A DNA stretch of 64,000 nucleotides, from assembly GCF_007830435.1 (NCBI RefSeq), contig NZ_VLLC01000007.1:79391-143390 (forward strand), given 5' to 3'. Under the pieces are notes generated by a model that saw only the letters and a list, made by a program, of their open reading frames with translations, had not been told where the DNA came from and did not search any database. The translations under genes and the position numbers were made by a program. Each line of letters begins with the position of its first letter. Position 1 is the stretch's first letter. Source of the stretch: Desulfobotulus alkaliphilus (GTDB lineage: Bacteria > Desulfobacterota > Desulfobacteria > Desulfobacterales > ASO4-4). Positions 9,134-20,536 of this stretch are shown here, one piece after another.

Positions 9134-10165
9134 CTAGCGTTCCAGACGCTGCTGCCAGGTGTTGAGAATCCGGTCCCTGTTGGTTGCAGACCAGTTAAAA
9201 TCCATATCCACCATCACGGAGCCAATGTCTTCGGGAAGGCCTGCAGCCACAAAGTTTTTCGGCATGGTGCCGCCACTTACGGTAACAATTTCCTTCCACC
9301 TGTAGTATTCGTTCACCGCATTGGCAGAAAGTGCCCAGTCAATGAAACGCTTGGCATCCTTCTTATTGCGGGAAGATTTCATGAGACCTGTGGCTTCCAG
9401 CTCATTGCCCGCGCCCTCGGAAGGAATCACCATGGTAATGGGAAATCCTTCATCAATATTTTTGATGGCCCGGAGGGCAAAGGAGGCACCCACGGCAAAT
9501 TCACCGGCACTGGCCGCATTGCAGGGCCGGGAACCGCTTTTGATGTACTGGGCAATATTTTTATCCAGATCTTCCAGATAGCGCCAGCCCTTGTCCTCTC
9601 CCTTCATCTGCAGGATGGAGGCAATCTGCAGATAACCGGTGCCGGAACTGGCAGGGTTGGGCATGACCACTTCGCCCTTGAATTCAGGCTTCAGCAGATC
9701 CTCCCATGAGGTGGGCATGGGAAGATTTCTGCGCTTCAACACTTCATTGTTCACGCAGAAGGCAGCCATGTATCCTGTGGTGGCAAACCAGCGGTTCTCT
9801 GTATCCCGAAACCGTGCGGGCACCTTTTCAATGCCTTGCGGCCGATAGGGTTCCAGCATGTTAAGAATCCGGGGATCAACCATATTGGTGACAGCCCAGC
9901 CCCAGATCACATCATGGCGGGGATTGGCGGATTCCGCCAGCATACGGGCATGGAGGTCTCCTGTGGAAAGGCGCAGCAGGTTCACCTTGATATCCGGCAG
10001 ATCCCGCCGGGCAGCGGCAAGGAAGGCTGCCGCCTCATCTTCCTCGTAGGAAGTATATACGGTGATTTCACCCGCATGTACTCCGGTGGCAGGCAGAAAG
10101 GCACCCATGATTCCAGCAGCCGCAAACAGACATACCATAAAGGATTTTATTCCCCAGAACTTCAT
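9134..10165 (-). CDS. Periplasmic ABC substrate-binding protein (2-aminoethylphosphonate/Fe3+ type)
   Basis: This periplasmic binding protein of the extracellular solute-binding type 1/6 fold feeds the adjacent transporter. From the ATG at 10165 it begins MKFWGIKSF and has a clear Sec signal peptide ending near GVHAGEITVYTSYEE. The ITVYTSYE opening and later GWAVTNMVDPRIL and MPNPASSGTGYLQ blocks match binding proteins annotated for 2-aminoethylphosphonate or ferric iron. A longer frame from a GTG at 10246 would bury the signal peptide, so I prefer the shorter start. It is the first gene of the operon and is followed by a terminator. The substrate is unproven. Confidence 0.88.
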   Translation of the reverse strand: MKFWGIKSFMVCLFAAAGIMGAFLPATGVHAGEITVYTSYEEDEAAAFLAAARRDLPDIKVNLLRLSTGDLHARMLAESANPRHDVIWGWAVTNMVDPRILNMLEPYRPQGIEKVPARFRDTENRWFATTGYMAAFCVNNEVLKRRNLPMPTSWEDLLKPEFKGEVVMPNPASSGTGYLQIASILQMKGEDKGWRYLEDLDKNIAQYIKSGSRPCNAASAGEFAVGASFALRAIKNIDEGFPITMVIPSEGAGNELEATGLMKSSRNKKDAKRFIDWALSANAVNEYYRWKEIVTVSGGTMPKNFVAAGLPEDIGSVMVDMDFNWSATNRDRILNTWQQRLER

Positions 10166-10299
10166 CCGGACACTCCGATGTAAAGGTTTTTTATCAGGAA
10201 AAAACAGACATTCTGTCCGTTTTTTTCCACCAGTATCGGAAGGCACCTTACGCAGGGAGTGTCAGAATAAAATATGATTTCTGTTTGTTTTTTGTGAGC

Positions 10300-10328
10300 A
10301 AAAAGCCCTTTTCCATGGAAAAAGGGCT
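10300..10328 (-). terminator. Intrinsic terminator of the DksA-like gene
   Basis: A hairpin with arms AGCCCTTTTTCC and GGAAAAGGGCT around a tight centre is followed on the minus strand by a T-run. It lies about 60 bases beyond the stop of the DksA-like gene. Confidence 0.8.
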
Positions 10329-10384
10329 GGCTGAAACCAAGGGGACTGAAATCCGGGCCTTACGGAATCCGGCGGCCTGAAGAA

Positions 10385-10816
10385 TCAGCCACAAAGCAGG
10401 TCCATCTGTCCTGCGCTTCTCTCCCTGAACTGCTGGGCCTCAATGCTGAAAAGGGCATCGGGAACGGCCAGCATCCGGGGAATACCTATGGGCTCTCCCG
10501 TCAGGCAGCAGTACCCGTAATCGCCTTCTTCAAGAAGACGAAGGGCTTCGGTGTTTCTGTCCAGCACTTCCCGGAAACGGGCCTGTACCCGAAGCTCCTG
10601 CTCCCGCCATGTTTCGGATACGCTGCGGTCCAGCATATCAGGAACCCTTACCATATCCGCTTCACGGATCTCCCGGAGTCTTCTGCGGGCCTCCTGCACC
10701 AGCGATTCCCGCTGCTCCAGCAAACGGTCACGGAACCATGCCTTCTGCCGGGCATTCATATAAGGTTCATCTTCGTGGGGCTGATACACATCGAGAACAA
10801 TCATGGATAAACCCAT
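10385..10816 (-). CDS. DksA/TraR-family protein lacking most zinc-finger cysteines
   Basis: This 143-residue protein has the DksA layout. A coiled-coil with an acidic tip spans about residues 20-95 (EADMVRVPDMLDRS in the bend). A globular C-terminal domain follows with EGDYGYCCLTGEPIG. The four zinc positions read C103, T106, S124 and A127, so only one canonical Cys remains. This resembles the zinc-independent DksA2 type and goes further. Such proteins enter the RNA polymerase secondary channel and modulate rRNA and stress promoters. The start at 10816 is chosen because GGAG lies seven bases upstream. A longer frame to 10969 is less plausible. The gene is divergent from the chemoreceptor gene and has its own terminator. 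Confidence 0.85.
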   Translation of the reverse strand: MGLSMIVLDVYQPHEDEPYMNARQKAWFRDRLLEQRESLVQEARRRLREIREADMVRVPDMLDRSVSETWREQELRVQARFREVLDRNTEALRLLEEGDYGYCCLTGEPIGIPRMLAVPDALFSIEAQQFRERSAGQMDLLCG

Positions 10817-11078
10817 CTTCATGCTCCTTTCCTTAAAATTATTTTCCCGATTCTGCCGCCGCAAAGATAGAAAAACCATGTTCAGGGAATATAAGGGCCT
10901 GATTAAAATCTGGTCATTCCTGCATTCTTTCCTGCCCACCCATGGAAGCAGCCTTCGGGATCTTTTCACAAACTTCTAACAGGTTTCTCATCCTTCCTGC
11001 TCTTTGATAGCCTAAGTGTCCGCAGAGCTCTTTCCTATGGATGCTCTGATGATATGTTCATGAATGTAAGGAGAAGAA

Positions 11079-12776
11079 ATGCGGATAGCAGGAAAAATTC
11101 AGCTTCTTGTGGGAAGCGTACTGGTACTTTGCCTCGCAATCGCTGCCGGACTGACCTTCCGGGGGCTCCATTCCCTTGAAGCCATATCCCTTGATGCCAT
11201 GGCATCCCAGCTCATGGATGAAAGACAGCGACAGCTTAAGGATCTGACCGCTGCCGCTGCCCACATTGTATCCACTGCCAATTTTTATACGGATGCGGTG
11301 AATGCCCTTTCGCCCATGCGTTTTGGCGCACAGGGTCAGGATGGTTTCTGGGTAATGGATACGACGGGCATGATGTATGTTTCTGCCAGCCTTCCGGAAC
11401 TCACGGGCAAGATGCAGAAGGGGCATTTTCAGGACAGCCATGGCCGGTATATGGTGGATGAAATTCTGGAAGCGGCTGCCTCCTCGGAAACCGGCTTCCT
11501 TTCCTTTTCCTTTGAAAAGGACGGAGAGACTGCGGAAAAACTGCTGGCCTACCGGCTGGTTCCAGAGTGGGACTGGATAGTCTGCGCCGATTTGTGGATG
11601 GATGATATCAAAGGACATCTGGATGCCCGGCGCATGGAACATGCCGATGCCGTTTTCCAGACAGGAAAATCCATGGCCGGAACAGGTCTTGTACTGGGCA
11701 TAACGCTTTTTCTTTTTGTCCGTTGGATGACATCCCGCATCTTCGGCCCCCTCCGGGAAACGGCTTACCGTTTCCGTGAAATAGCCGAAGGGGGCGGCGA
11801 TCTTACGGCCAGCGTAAGGGTATGGACCCATGATGAAGTGGGGCGGATGGCAAAGGCCTTCAATGCCTTTCTCGGGATGCTGCGTAAACAGGTGGGAGCC
11901 ATCGGGCTGATTGCACAGGGCATTCAGAAGGAAGCCGTGGCCTTCAGCCATGTGGGCCGGGAGCTTGCTGAAACATCCCAGGCCGTTGAAAAGGGCACAT
12001 GCGGGCTTGCAAAACAGATGGGCCATCTGGACGATGAAATGGCCTCCGTAACGCAGGCCATCCTTTCCGTGGAATCGGATACCCATAAAGTTCGTGGAAT
12101 TGCAGACAAACTGAAAGAAGCCGTAGGCCTTGTGGCAGCCCAGAGCGAAAAGGTGCTGAACACAACAAAAACCACCCTTTCCCGTTCGGAAACCGCCAGC
12201 CAGCGTATGCAGAAACTGGGAGGAGCTGCCGCAAGTATTCATCGTGTGGTGGATCTGATCACAGACATTGCGGATAAAACCCAGTTGCTGGCTTTAAATG
12301 CCACCATAGAGTCTGCAAGGGCCGGAGCCGCAGGCAGGGGATTTGCCGTGGTGGCTTCAGAAATCAAGGAGCTTTCCAGAAAAACATCCGAAGCCACCGG
12401 AGAAATCCGGGGCAGGCTCAATGAAATCCTCCGTACAGCAGGGGAAGCCGGTGAAGAGATCGGTGGTATTGTGGCTGTGGCAGAAGAACTTGAAACCATG
12501 ATGCAGGCCATGGCTGCGGATATGCAGAACCGCCAGCATCAGGCCGTGGATCTCAGTACAGCCATGGCAGGTATTGGTCAGGGGGTTGACAGGGTGAAGG
12601 AAAGCATTGGCCGCACCCTTGAAAATACGGGAAAAATGGCAGAAGAGGTGGAAAAGGTAAGCCATACCGCAGCCCACCTCCAGAAAAACAGCAATGCCGT
12701 GGGCAACTCCGTCAGTATTCTCGAAACCCTTTCTCTGGATCTGGGTCACAGGATGGGCCGTTTTGTGGTGGGCTGA
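11079..12776 (+). CDS. Methyl-accepting chemotaxis protein with single Cache domain
   Basis: This 565-residue membrane chemoreceptor has TM1 at about residues 8-28 and a periplasmic sCache-like domain at about 35-185, with [16 protein letters not shown] and [13 protein letters not shown]2 lies at about 198-218. A HAMP domain follows (about 220-275), then the MCP signalling domain, whose hairpin tip reads [23 protein letters not shown]. The ligand is unknown, but small organic acids are usual for this Cache type. The start has AAGGAG seven bases upstream. No CheW or CheA gene is nearby. The 3' end overlaps the convergent YaiI gene by 31 bases. Confidence 0.92.
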   Translation: MRIAGKIQLLVGSVLVLCLAIAAGLTFRGLHSLEAISLDAMASQLMDERQRQLKDLTAAAAHIVSTANFYTDAVNALSPMRFGAQGQDGFWVMDTTGMMYVSASLPELTGKMQKGHFQDSHGRYMVDEILEAAASSETGFLSFSFEKDGETAEKLLAYRLVPEWDWIVCADLWMDDIKGHLDARRMEHADAVFQTGKSMAGTGLVLGITLFLFVRWMTSRIFGPLRETAYRFREIAEGGGDLTASVRVWTHDEVGRMAKAFNAFLGMLRKQVGAIGLIAQGIQKEAVAFSHVGRELAETSQAVEKGTCGLAKQMGHLDDEMASVTQAILSVESDTHKVRGIADKLKEAVGLVAAQSEKVLNTTKTTLSRSETASQRMQKLGGAAASIHRVVDLITDIADKTQLLALNATIESARAGAAGRGFAVVASEIKELSRKTSEATGEIRGRLNEILRTAGEAGEEIGGIVAVAEELETMMQAMAADMQNRQHQAVDLSTAMAGIGQGVDRVKESIGRTLENTGKMAEEVEKVSHTAAHLQKNSNAVGNSVSILETLSLDLGHRMGRFVVG

Positions 12777-13219
12777 CGCCGGATCGCCTGAATCATCTCA
12801 TCAAGTTTCTGGAGAAAGCGGGATCTGTCCTTTGGTCCCATGGGCTTTGGTCCGCCTGTGATTTCTCCGGCTCCGCGCAGCTCCGCAAGGAGGTTGCGGC
12901 TGGCAACCACATCCCCGATATTGCTTTCCGTAAAGGGTTTTCCAGAAGGACCAAGGACGGAGGCATTTTTTGCAATGCAACGGGCGGCAAGGAGTACATC
13001 GGCGGTCACGAGGATATCAAAGGCCTCAATTTTCTCAACGATCCAGTCATCCGCTTCATCAAACCGCCCCCCCACCACCTGAAGAGCGATTCCCTTTTCA
13101 CGGGGAATCCGCATGGGAGCATTGGCAACCAGAGTCACCGGAAGACCGTAACGGCGGGCAACCCGGTAAATTTCTTCCTTTACCGGGCAGGCATCGGCAT
13201 CCACAAAGATATGTAACAC
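12746..13219 (-). CDS. YaiI/YqxD family (UPF0178/DUF188) protein
   Basis: This 157-residue protein begins with [19 protein letters not shown] and contains [22 protein letters not shown] and [14 protein letters not shown]. These are hallmarks of the YaiI/YqxD family, which has a PIN-like fold and an unproven nuclease role. The start is a GTG at 13219, which gives the usual short lead before the VDADACP motif. It converges on the chemoreceptor gene and overlaps its last 31 bases. A DUF2937 gene lies just upstream on the same strand, 18 bases away, so the two may be cotranscribed. Confidence 0.9.
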   Translation of the reverse strand: MLHIFVDADACPVKEEIYRVARRYGLPVTLVANAPMRIPREKGIALQVVGGRFDEADDWIVEKIEAFDILVTADVLLAARCIAKNASVLGPSGKPFTESNIGDVVASRNLLAELRGAGEITGGPKPMGPKDRSRFLQKLDEMIQAIRRQPTTKRPIL

Positions 13220-13237
13220 CTGAAAAGACCTCTCTTT

Positions 13238-13771
13238 CTAAATTAGCGAGTGCTTTTTCCCTGCTCCCTTCCGGAGCTTTCCAAAAAAAACAAGAAAAAC
13301 AGACAAAAGCATTTCCGGAAAAAGGGCTGTGAGAAGACCCGTCGCAAGGCCTGCAAAAACAGCATCCCTATCCAGCCGGATCACATGGGTGTAGGTTTCA
13401 AAAACACTGTCCCGGACATCCTTTACAGGACGCAGGATCAGATGACAAATGGCATTGAACCCGCTTTTTCTGAAATCAATCAGGGCATTTTCAAGCAGCT
13501 TTTTCCTTTCTCTGATGGCAGCAATATTGGCACCGCCATCCCGGAAAACCGGATCTCCTGTTTTTTCGTAGTGATCAATAAGGCGGCCAAGATCCCCTTC
13601 GAAATAACGATCCGCATCCCTTTGAAAAAGGGCAAGACTGCGCATGGACTCCTGGAGACGAGACTCCAGACTTTTACCATAGGCGTCCAGAAAGCCGGGA
13701 ATCTGGACGCCTAAAAGCACCCCTCCCATAAAAAGAAGAAGGCGGGCATAGGCATAAAGTCTCACGATCAT
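13238..13771 (-). CDS. DUF2937-family membrane protein
   Basis: This is a 177-residue protein with a membrane segment at each end (about 6-26 and 135-160) and an amphipathic helical middle that includes LFQRDADRYFEGDLGRLI. The layout and this central block match DUF2937, a family of unknown function whose members are often about 170 residues long. The start at 13771 is preferred because GGAGGTGAGGGG lies directly upstream and the protein then opens with a hydrophobic helix. The frame continues to 13810 without support. It probably forms a short operon with the YaiI gene downstream. Confidence 0.75.
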   Translation of the reverse strand: MIVRLYAYARLLLFMGGVLLGVQIPGFLDAYGKSLESRLQESMRSLALFQRDADRYFEGDLGRLIDHYEKTGDPVFRDGGANIAAIRERKKLLENALIDFRKSGFNAICHLILRPVKDVRDSVFETYTHVIRLDRDAVFAGLATGLLTALFPEMLLSVFLVFFGKLRKGAGKKHSLI

Positions 13772-13863
13772 CCCCTCACCTCCCCGGATCGTCTGCTGCA
13801 ATCGTTTCAAAAAAAATACCTTTTACAGCTTTCTGCCCCCACCCTGCCCCCTTTTCCAAGGGC

Positions 13864-16800
13864 TTATCGGGCATATGTTTTCAAAATTCCCAGAAGCTCC
13901 GATTTTTTAAAGGGTTTGCTCATGTATGCGGTGCATCCGGCAGCCAGAAGCTCCCCTTCCATCTCCTTCAGGGCATGGGCCGTCAGGGCAATGATGGGGG
14001 TTTCATGCTTTCCATTTTCCCTTTCCCACTGCCGTATATGCCGTGCGGCCTCAAGTCCGTCCATGACGGGCATTTCCTTATCCATAAAAACCAGATCAAA
14101 GACGCTTTCCTTAAATTTTTCAAAGCCTTCTCGCCCGTTGGCCGCCACCTCAAGCCTGTGGGGTATGTTCTTCAGATTAACGGCAAAGAGGGTCTGATTG
14201 ACCACATGATCCTCCACCAGCAGAATGGAAAGGGGGCGCAGGCCTTCTTCGGAAGCACCCTCCCCTGCCCGGGAGGCAGCAGCTTTTTCCTTTAAGATAT
14301 CTGCCCCTGAAAAAATGATTTTCAGATCAGAGCCTTTCACCGGCTTGACCAGTTTTACGGGAATTCCCAAATGACTGGCCTTTGATATCTGCTCAGAAAT
14401 TCCATCGGAAGTAAGCAGAATAACCGTATTGCCAAGGTCTCCATAAAGCTCCAGAATCTTCTCCGCCGTCCTGAACCCGTCCATGCCCGGCATCCGGGCA
14501 TCCAGAAGAATGCGGTCAAAGGATCTCGCGGAAAGGGCTTCCAGCACCGCTTCTCCGCTTTCAACGCCAAGCACCTCTGCCCCCCACTCCCCAAGCATTC
14601 TCCCAAGGATGCTTCTGCTGCCATCATGGTCGTCCGCAAGGAGAACCGAAAGACCTGCTGCCCGGAAATCCCTGACATTGTGAACGACTGTATCCGGATC
14701 AAAAATACAGGTGAAGGCAAAGGTACTGCCCCTTCCGGGTTCACTTTCCACCCAGAGCCTTCCACCCATGGCCTCCACAAGCTTCTTGCAGATGGCAAGC
14801 CCAAGGCCAGTACCTCCGTATTTGCGGGTGGTGGCAGCATCGGCCTGCTGAAAATCCTGAAACAGCCTCCCTTGGGCTTCCTCAGAAATCCCTATGCCTG
14901 AATCCTGAACGCTAAAAAGAATTTCCAGCCTCTCTCCCCGGCTCTCTTCCCGCACCGCCACCAGAATCTCACCCGCTTCGGTGAATTTAATGGCATTGCC
15001 GATCAGGTTGGTCAGCACCTGACGCAGACGGGCAGGATCACCCACAAGCTGCCAGGGCAGATCCGGGTGGATGTCACAGAGAAACTCGATCTGCTTTTCA
15101 TGCACCTTGAGGGCCAGCACCTCGCACACCGTTTCAACCAGGTCCGGAAGGTGGAATGAAATTCTTTCAAGCTCCAGCTTCCCTGCCTCCACCTTTGAGA
15201 TATCAAGGATATCATTGACAAGATGGAGAAGGCTTTCCCCGGCGTTGCGGATAATATCCACAAAGCGCTTCTGCTCATGATCCAGCCTGGTTTCCCACAG
15301 AAGGTCGGCCATACCGAGGATGGCATTCATGGGTGTTCGGATCTCATGGCTCATGTCCGCAAGGAAACGGGTCTTGGCCTGACTGGCCGCTTCAGCGGAC
15401 TCCTTGGCAATTCTGAAGGCCTCGGCCTCCTTCCTTGCGGTGACATCCTCCAGAATCCCCTGAATATAGAGGGGGTTTTTATGTTCGTCATAAATCATGC
15501 CCGCAGACAGGGATACCTGCATGATCTCCCCGTTTTTTCTGTACATTTCCGTCTCAAAATTGTGCACAATGCCGTGTTTTTCAATAAGTCCCACAAACTC
15601 GCTGCGTTTTTCAGGATTCACATACTGCTTTTTCGCATCCCCATGCTTTTCAAGGGCTTCTTCCATGGATGTATAGCCACAGATTGTTGCCATGGCCGGG
15701 TTGATGGTCAGGATACGTCCCCCCATGGATGCCTGAAAAATCCCCACGGCCACATGCTCAAAAATTCCCCGGTACTTTTTCTCGGACTCATGGAGTTTTC
15801 TGTAAAGCTTCGCGTTTTCAATGGAAATACCCACCTGGGCGCAAAGGATGTTCAGAACCTGCACACGATCCCCTGTAAAAACCCCTTTGGCCCCGTTGTT
15901 TTCAAGGTAGAGAAGCCCTGTCAGCTTTCCCTGCTGGATAATGGGCATACAGAGAAGGGATAAGATCTTTTTGTAAACCACCTGGGTATCATGGGCAAAA
16001 ATTCCCTCGCCCGAGGCGTTTTCCAGCACAAGCTCCCTGCCTGTCCGTGCCGTGTAATACACAATGGAAGGGACAAGGACGTCGCAGGCATCCAGCGCAA
16101 GGCCATCGGGAAAAACCAGAGGTTCGGAATCGGAAGCCGCAAGGGCCTGCACCATGAGACTGTCCCCTTCTTTCAGGATCAGAGCTCCCTGCTGCGCCCC
16201 GGCATTTTCAATGAGATAGCCCATGATTTTTTTCAAAAGCTTCGCATAATCCACCTCACCCGAAAGGGCCTGGGAAATTTTCACGATGCTCATCAGATCC
16301 AGAGCTTCCCCTCCCGTATCCAGAGAGCTGGAAGAGATGGAAGTCATCGGCCCAAAACGCCTTTCCGATACCGCAAGACCTGCCAGAAGTCCGGGATGGC
16401 GGCGTTCCATGGCCCCGGTCCGCATTCTGGCTCCCCAGAGGGTGTAGGCATAATAGGCTTCTTTCATGTACAGGGCCGCAGGCTTCTCATCTCCCTCACC
16501 CATGAGAAATTCCCCATAAAGCTCATTGGCAAGGGCCTCATCCTGAAGAAAACCACTGGCACGGGCCAGCCCGATGGCCTCCCTGTAATGGCCCATGGCG
16601 TTAAGAACGCTGCCCCGGATACGGCAGCGTTCGGCCTCCACAAGATGCCAGCGGTGAAGGTGGTTCATGGGAGCATGCTTTGCCCATTTCTTCATTTTTT
16701 TCTGACTGGCAGCCACCTTCCTTAAAAAACGCCGTTTTTCTGATCCCGAAAGCAAGGGCAGCCTGCCCAGCCGGATCAGGGATTCATAAAAGTAAAAAAA

Positions 16801-19800
16801 AGGCAGGGCAAAGGTAGAACGGGCACCCGCAAGGTTCTTTTCCACGATTTCCGCACTCTCCAGTGCCCTGCAAAGGTCACCGGAAAAATAGGCCTGTACG
16901 GTAAGATTCAGATGCCTGTGGAAAAGGGGCATGATGTCTTTGCCTTCCGGCTGCCCTCGCTCAGGATTTTTTCCGCAGGAGCTCTCGTCGGTATCCGCAT
17001 CCCTTCCCATGAGCAGCAGGGCTGTTCTGTAGTAATCATCAATGACATGGAGGGGAATGGTCTGCCGGATGCCCGAAGTCATGGCCCGGTACTGCTGTAT
17101 CTGATGCACCACCATTTCAAGGGGCTTTCCCGCGGCATAAAGGTGCAGGCAATAGACCATGGCGGACAGGGCCGCAAATTCGAAATCTCCCCTGTCAAGG
17201 CAGAGCCGGGAGGCTTTGGCCAATTCATCCAGCGTGGCATCCAAAGGCTCCTTCCAGTGGCGGATGAAGGCATTGCAGACAAAAACAACCCGACCCTCAA
17301 TCTCGGTGGCATGGAGCTTTTCCACAAGCCTTTGGGCAAGTTTTCCAAAATCATTGCCCTTCTCCACATCGCCCATCACGCCACAGAGAATAAGCCCGTA
17401 ACCGGCAAAGACATAGGGGGCTTCCCGTGAGAGGCCATGTTTCAGAAGAAGAGCAATTCTTCTGAAGGAAAGAACGGGAGAAAGCCGGGGCATTACCAGA
17501 TAGGCGGTGGGAGCCAGCATGGTCATGATCCGGAGCACGGCCTCCTTTACAGGATCTTCCATGGCAGGAAGGGCCAGAAGATCCTCCATGGACCTGCCCG
17601 CCAGAAGGTAGCGGGTCTTTATAAGGCCCACGAGCAGGTGGGGGACTCCCGGATCTGAAGGAAGCTTCACGCCTGAATCTTTAAGAAAGGAAAGGGCAAT
17701 TTCTATGGTTTTAAGGGGCTGATTCTTTGCTGCACAGGCATGCATGCGGGTAATCACCACGCCGGTCCGATCCAGCGAACTGCGGGCATTGCGGGTGACT
17801 GTCCGGGCCATGGCTTCCATTTCTTCATATTGGCCTGTAAGGTAAAAGGCCTCTGCGGCTGCCGTATAAAGGTCAAGGGTAAGGTCGTAGTGCTTTTCCC
17901 ACGGAGATTCAGGAAGCCAGGAGATTCCATGTTGAAAATAGTCCGAGGCCGCATCAAAGGCCGCAGAGGCTCTGGCCCTGCGTCCGGCGGCAAGGTTTAA
18001 GGCACTGAGCCCTTCCCCTTCCTTTTCCAAAACCTCCGGACAGTCACGACCCAGATTAAAATGGTTTACAATCTCAAAAAGGTGTTCCTCCTGCCCCTCG
18101 GAAGAAAGGGAGCCCAGCAGCAGACGCCCCACCCGGGCATGTACCGTTTTTTTATGATTCTCCGGGATCATGGAGCCTGCGGCCTGCTGCACCCGGTCAT
18201 GGAGGAAACAGTAGCGGTTGGAAACACCTTCCCTTTCATGGGAAAGCCCCTCCACCGGAAGCACGCTTCCTGTAAATGGACCGGGAATATCCCCTGTTGC
18301 CATCACAAGCCCCGCCTTCAGTGCAGGCCACAGCTCCGAAAAGGTTTTGGTCAGGGGTTTTTCCCGGACAATGGAGAGGACGTCAAGGTCAAAGCTACTG
18401 CCGATGCAGGCGGCAAGCTGCAGAATTTCCTGGGTTTCTTCGGGCAGTTTCCCAAGCCTTGCCACCATGAGATCAATGACGTTATCCGTCATCCCAAGGC
18501 CTTCTATCCCAAAAAGATCCCAGACCCAGCGCCTGTTTTCCCTGTCAAAGACCAGCAGCTTTTCAAGGTGGAGGGTTTCAAGGAACTGATTAAGAAAAAA
18601 GGGATTGCCCCGGGTCTTTTCCAGACAGCGCTCCGCAAGGGGGCGAACCTCCTTCTTTTCGCAATGGAGGGTATCGGCAAGGAGCTGTTCCACGGAGGCA
18701 GGACTCAGGGGACTGAGGACCACAGCCCCAACAGGCACACCCGCCTTCCGGATTTTTTCCAGAACGGCTGACAGGGCATGGGTTTCATCCACATCCTTGT
18801 CCCGGTAGGCAAGAATGAAAAAAAGATGGCGGGTGCCGGGGCCGGTCATCAGGTATTCCAAAAGGCTTAAGGATGCGGCATCGGCCCACTGCATATCATC
18901 CAGAAAGATGAAAAGGGGCTGACCTTCCCGGACCAGCACCCGGAGAAAGTCCTGAAACACATGGCAGAAACGGTTTCTGGTTTCAGAGGCAGACAGCTCC
19001 GGAGCAGGGGGCTGGGAACCAATGAGCCATACCAGCTCAGGAATGACATCACTCATTACACCGGCATTGTTTCCCAAAGCTTCCAGAATCTTTTCCCGCC
19101 AGATACTAAGCGCATCCTCCCCATCGGCAAGCAGGGTCATAATCAGCGCACGGAGGGCCTCCAGTATGGGGGCATAGGGCACACTGCGTTTTAAAGGATC
19201 AAATTTACCCTCAATAAAAAATCCCCCCTTCTCCAGCCCGTGTTTCCGGATTTCACGGACAAGGGCGGATTTTCCCATACCGGCAGGCCCGCTCACAAGC
19301 AGGATGCCCGTTCTCTGGTAAGGGTCACTGAAGATCTCAAGGGCTTTTCCCAGAGCCTCGCTGCGTCCGTAGAGTTTCTGGGAAATTTCAAACCTTTCAA
19401 AAAGATCCTCTCCACCGGGAAGAAAGGTATCGATACGCTTCTTTGCCTGCCACTGATCCAGACAGTTCTGAAGGTCTGCAACAATCCCTGAAACGGACTG
19501 GTACCTGTCTTCCGCCATTTTTGCGAGAAGTTTCAGGATGACAGCGGAGACGGCCTCGGGAATCTCAGGTCTCAGCTGATGGGGAGGAAGCGGCATTTTT
19601 GCGATGTGGCTGTGCACAAGCCCTAAGGGGTCTTCGGAGTCAAAGGGAAAACGGCCCGTAAACATGAAATAGAAGGTCGCCCCAAGGGCGTAGAAATCAC
19701 TGCGGTAATCCACTGCCCGGCCCATGCGTCCGGTCTGCTCCGGCGACATGCAGACAAGGGTTCCCTCCAGCACATTGGGATTCAGGATGGCCTGATGCTC

Positions 19801-20280
19801 ACGGGAAAGTTCCGTGGAAACACCGTAATCCATCAAACGCAGGCTGTCTGTTTCCGGATTGTAGAGAATATTGGAAGGATTGATATCCTTGTGTATGACC
19901 TGCTGGCCGTGGATGCGGTCCAGGGTTTGTGCGATACGGATGGCAAGGGAGAGAAGCTCTTCAAGGCTTAAGCTGCGGGAGGCAAGGAAGGCTTCCAGGG
20001 TCTCTCCCCCCATATCCTCCTGCACCATGGCGTGGGAGTTCCCGAATCTTTCAAAGCCCAGAACCCGGATACCCCCATGGTCGGAGAGTTTCAGCCCGAT
20101 CTCATATTCCCGTCTGAAGCGGGCGATCTCATCGGGGGACGGGTAGTCCCGGTTCAGGCATTTAAGGATGACGGGAAGGGCATCCGCCTCCCTTGTGGCA
20201 CGAAAAATGACCGAACGGGCACTCTGAAACAGAAGCTCCCGGATCTGATACCCTGAAATGTTCTGCCATTTTTCGTCCAT
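13864..20280 (-). CDS. Giant Ser/Thr kinase - AAA ATPase - GAF - PAS - histidine kinase - two receivers
   Basis: This is a single 2138-residue protein. Residues 1-270 form a eukaryote-type Ser/Thr kinase (HKDINPSN catalytic loop, DYG in place of DFG). About 285-600 is an AAA_16 ATPase (GPAGMGKS, Walker B FIFLDD). About 600-1310 is helical and TPR-like. A GAF domain (about 1320-1490) and PAS domain (about 1490-1620) follow, then HisKA ([12 protein letters not shown]) and HATPase_c (GGTGLGLAI). Two receivers end the protein ([11 protein letters not shown] and [11 protein letters not shown]). No membrane segment is seen, so it is cytoplasmic. The family occurs widely in bacteria with complex signalling. 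It joins Ser/Thr and His-Asp phosphorylation through a STAND-like switch, but its signal is unknown. The start has AAAGG six bases upstream. Confidence 0.93.
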   Translation of the reverse strand: MDEKWQNISGYQIRELLFQSARSVIFRATREADALPVILKCLNRDYPSPDEIARFRREYEIGLKLSDHGGIRVLGFERFGNSHAMVQEDMGGETLEAFLASRSLSLEELLSLAIRIAQTLDRIHGQQVIHKDINPSNILYNPETDSLRLMDYGVSTELSREHQAILNPNVLEGTLVCMSPEQTGRMGRAVDYRSDFYALGATFYFMFTGRFPFDSEDPLGLVHSHIAKMPLPPHQLRPEIPEAVSAVILKLLAKMAEDRYQSVSGIVADLQNCLDQWQAKKRIDTFLPGGEDLFERFEISQKLYGRSEALGKALEIFSDPYQRTGILLVSGPAGMGKSALVREIRKHGLEKGGFFIEGKFDPLKRSVPYAPILEALRALIMTLLADGEDALSIWREKILEALGNNAGVMSDVIPELVWLIGSQPPAPELSASETRNRFCHVFQDFLRVLVREGQPLFIFLDDMQWADAASLSLLEYLMTGPGTRHLFFILAYRDKDVDETHALSAVLEKIRKAGVPVGAVVLSPLSPASVEQLLADTLHCEKKEVRPLAERCLEKTRGNPFFLNQFLETLHLEKLLVFDRENRRWVWDLFGIEGLGMTDNVIDLMVARLGKLPEETQEILQLAACIGSSFDLDVLSIVREKPLTKTFSELWPALKAGLVMATGDIPGPFTGSVLPVEGLSHEREGVSNRYCFLHDRVQQAAGSMIPENHKKTVHARVGRLLLGSLSSEGQEEHLFEIVNHFNLGRDCPEVLEKEGEGLSALNLAAGRRARASAAFDAASDYFQHGISWLPESPWEKHYDLTLDLYTAAAEAFYLTGQYEEMEAMARTVTRNARSSLDRTGVVITRMHACAAKNQPLKTIEIALSFLKDSGVKLPSDPGVPHLLVGLIKTRYLLAGRSMEDLLALPAMEDPVKEAVLRIMTMLAPTAYLVMPRLSPVLSFRRIALLLKHGLSREAPYVFAGYGLILCGVMGDVEKGNDFGKLAQRLVEKLHATEIEGRVVFVCNAFIRHWKEPLDATLDELAKASRLCLDRGDFEFAALSAMVYCLHLYAAGKPLEMVVHQIQQYRAMTSGIRQTIPLHVIDDYYRTALLLMGRDADTDESSCGKNPERGQPEGKDIMPLFHRHLNLTVQAYFSGDLCRALESAEIVEKNLAGARSTFALPFFYFYESLIRLGRLPLLSGSEKRRFLRKVAASQKKMKKWAKHAPMNHLHRWHLVEAERCRIRGSVLNAMGHYREAIGLARASGFLQDEALANELYGEFLMGEGDEKPAALYMKEAYYAYTLWGARMRTGAMERRHPGLLAGLAVSERRFGPMTSISSSSLDTGGEALDLMSIVKISQALSGEVDYAKLLKKIMGYLIENAGAQQGALILKEGDSLMVQALAASDSEPLVFPDGLALDACDVLVPSIVYYTARTGRELVLENASGEGIFAHDTQVVYKKILSLLCMPIIQQGKLTGLLYLENNGAKGVFTGDRVQVLNILCAQVGISIENAKLYRKLHESEKKYRGIFEHVAVGIFQASMGGRILTINPAMATICGYTSMEEALEKHGDAKKQYVNPEKRSEFVGLIEKHGIVHNFETEMYRKNGEIMQVSLSAGMIYDEHKNPLYIQGILEDVTARKEAEAFRIAKESAEAASQAKTRFLADMSHEIRTPMNAILGMADLLWETRLDHEQKRFVDIIRNAGESLLHLVNDILDISKVEAGKLELERISFHLPDLVETVCEVLALKVHEKQIEFLCDIHPDLPWQLVGDPARLRQVLTNLIGNAIKFTEAGEILVAVREESRGERLEILFSVQDSGIGISEEAQGRLFQDFQQADAATTRKYGGTGLGLAICKKLVEAMGGRLWVESEPGRGSTFAFTCIFDPDTVVHNVRDFRAAGLSVLLADDHDGSRSILGRMLGEWGAEVLGVESGEAVLEALSARSFDRILLDARMPGMDGFRTAEKILELYGDLGNTVILLTSDGISEQISKASHLGIPVKLVKPVKGSDLKIIFSGADILKEKAAASRAGEGASEEGLRPLSILLVEDHVVNQTLFAVNLKNIPHRLEVAANGREGFEKFKESVFDLVFMDKEMPVMDGLEAARHIRQWERENGKHETPIIALTAHALKEMEGELLAAGCTAYMSKPFKKSELLGILKTYAR

Positions 20281-20536
20281 TGCAGACCTTTAATGATGCA
20301 GACCTTTTGTGGCCGCCGGAAAAAGGGAGGGAGAGGAAGTCAAAAAAATAACGGACTTATCATACACCAGATCCATTCATCTGTGCAATCGGACTTACGG
20401 TGGTGGAATAAGGCATCGAAATATACCCCACCATTCCAAATCTGAGGTTTGATATTAAGGATAATACTGATAGCTTACTGTAAGGGAAGTTTATGAAAAA
20501 TCAGCAATAACAACCTCCACTTCATCCCCCATGATT

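Noticed and set aside
11058..12242. A 394-codon frame antisense to the chemoreceptor gene
   Set aside because: It is a shadow of the strongly supported chemoreceptor gene and has no domain likeness. The same applies to the long antisense frames over the giant kinase, jetA, jetC and the hydrogenase gene.
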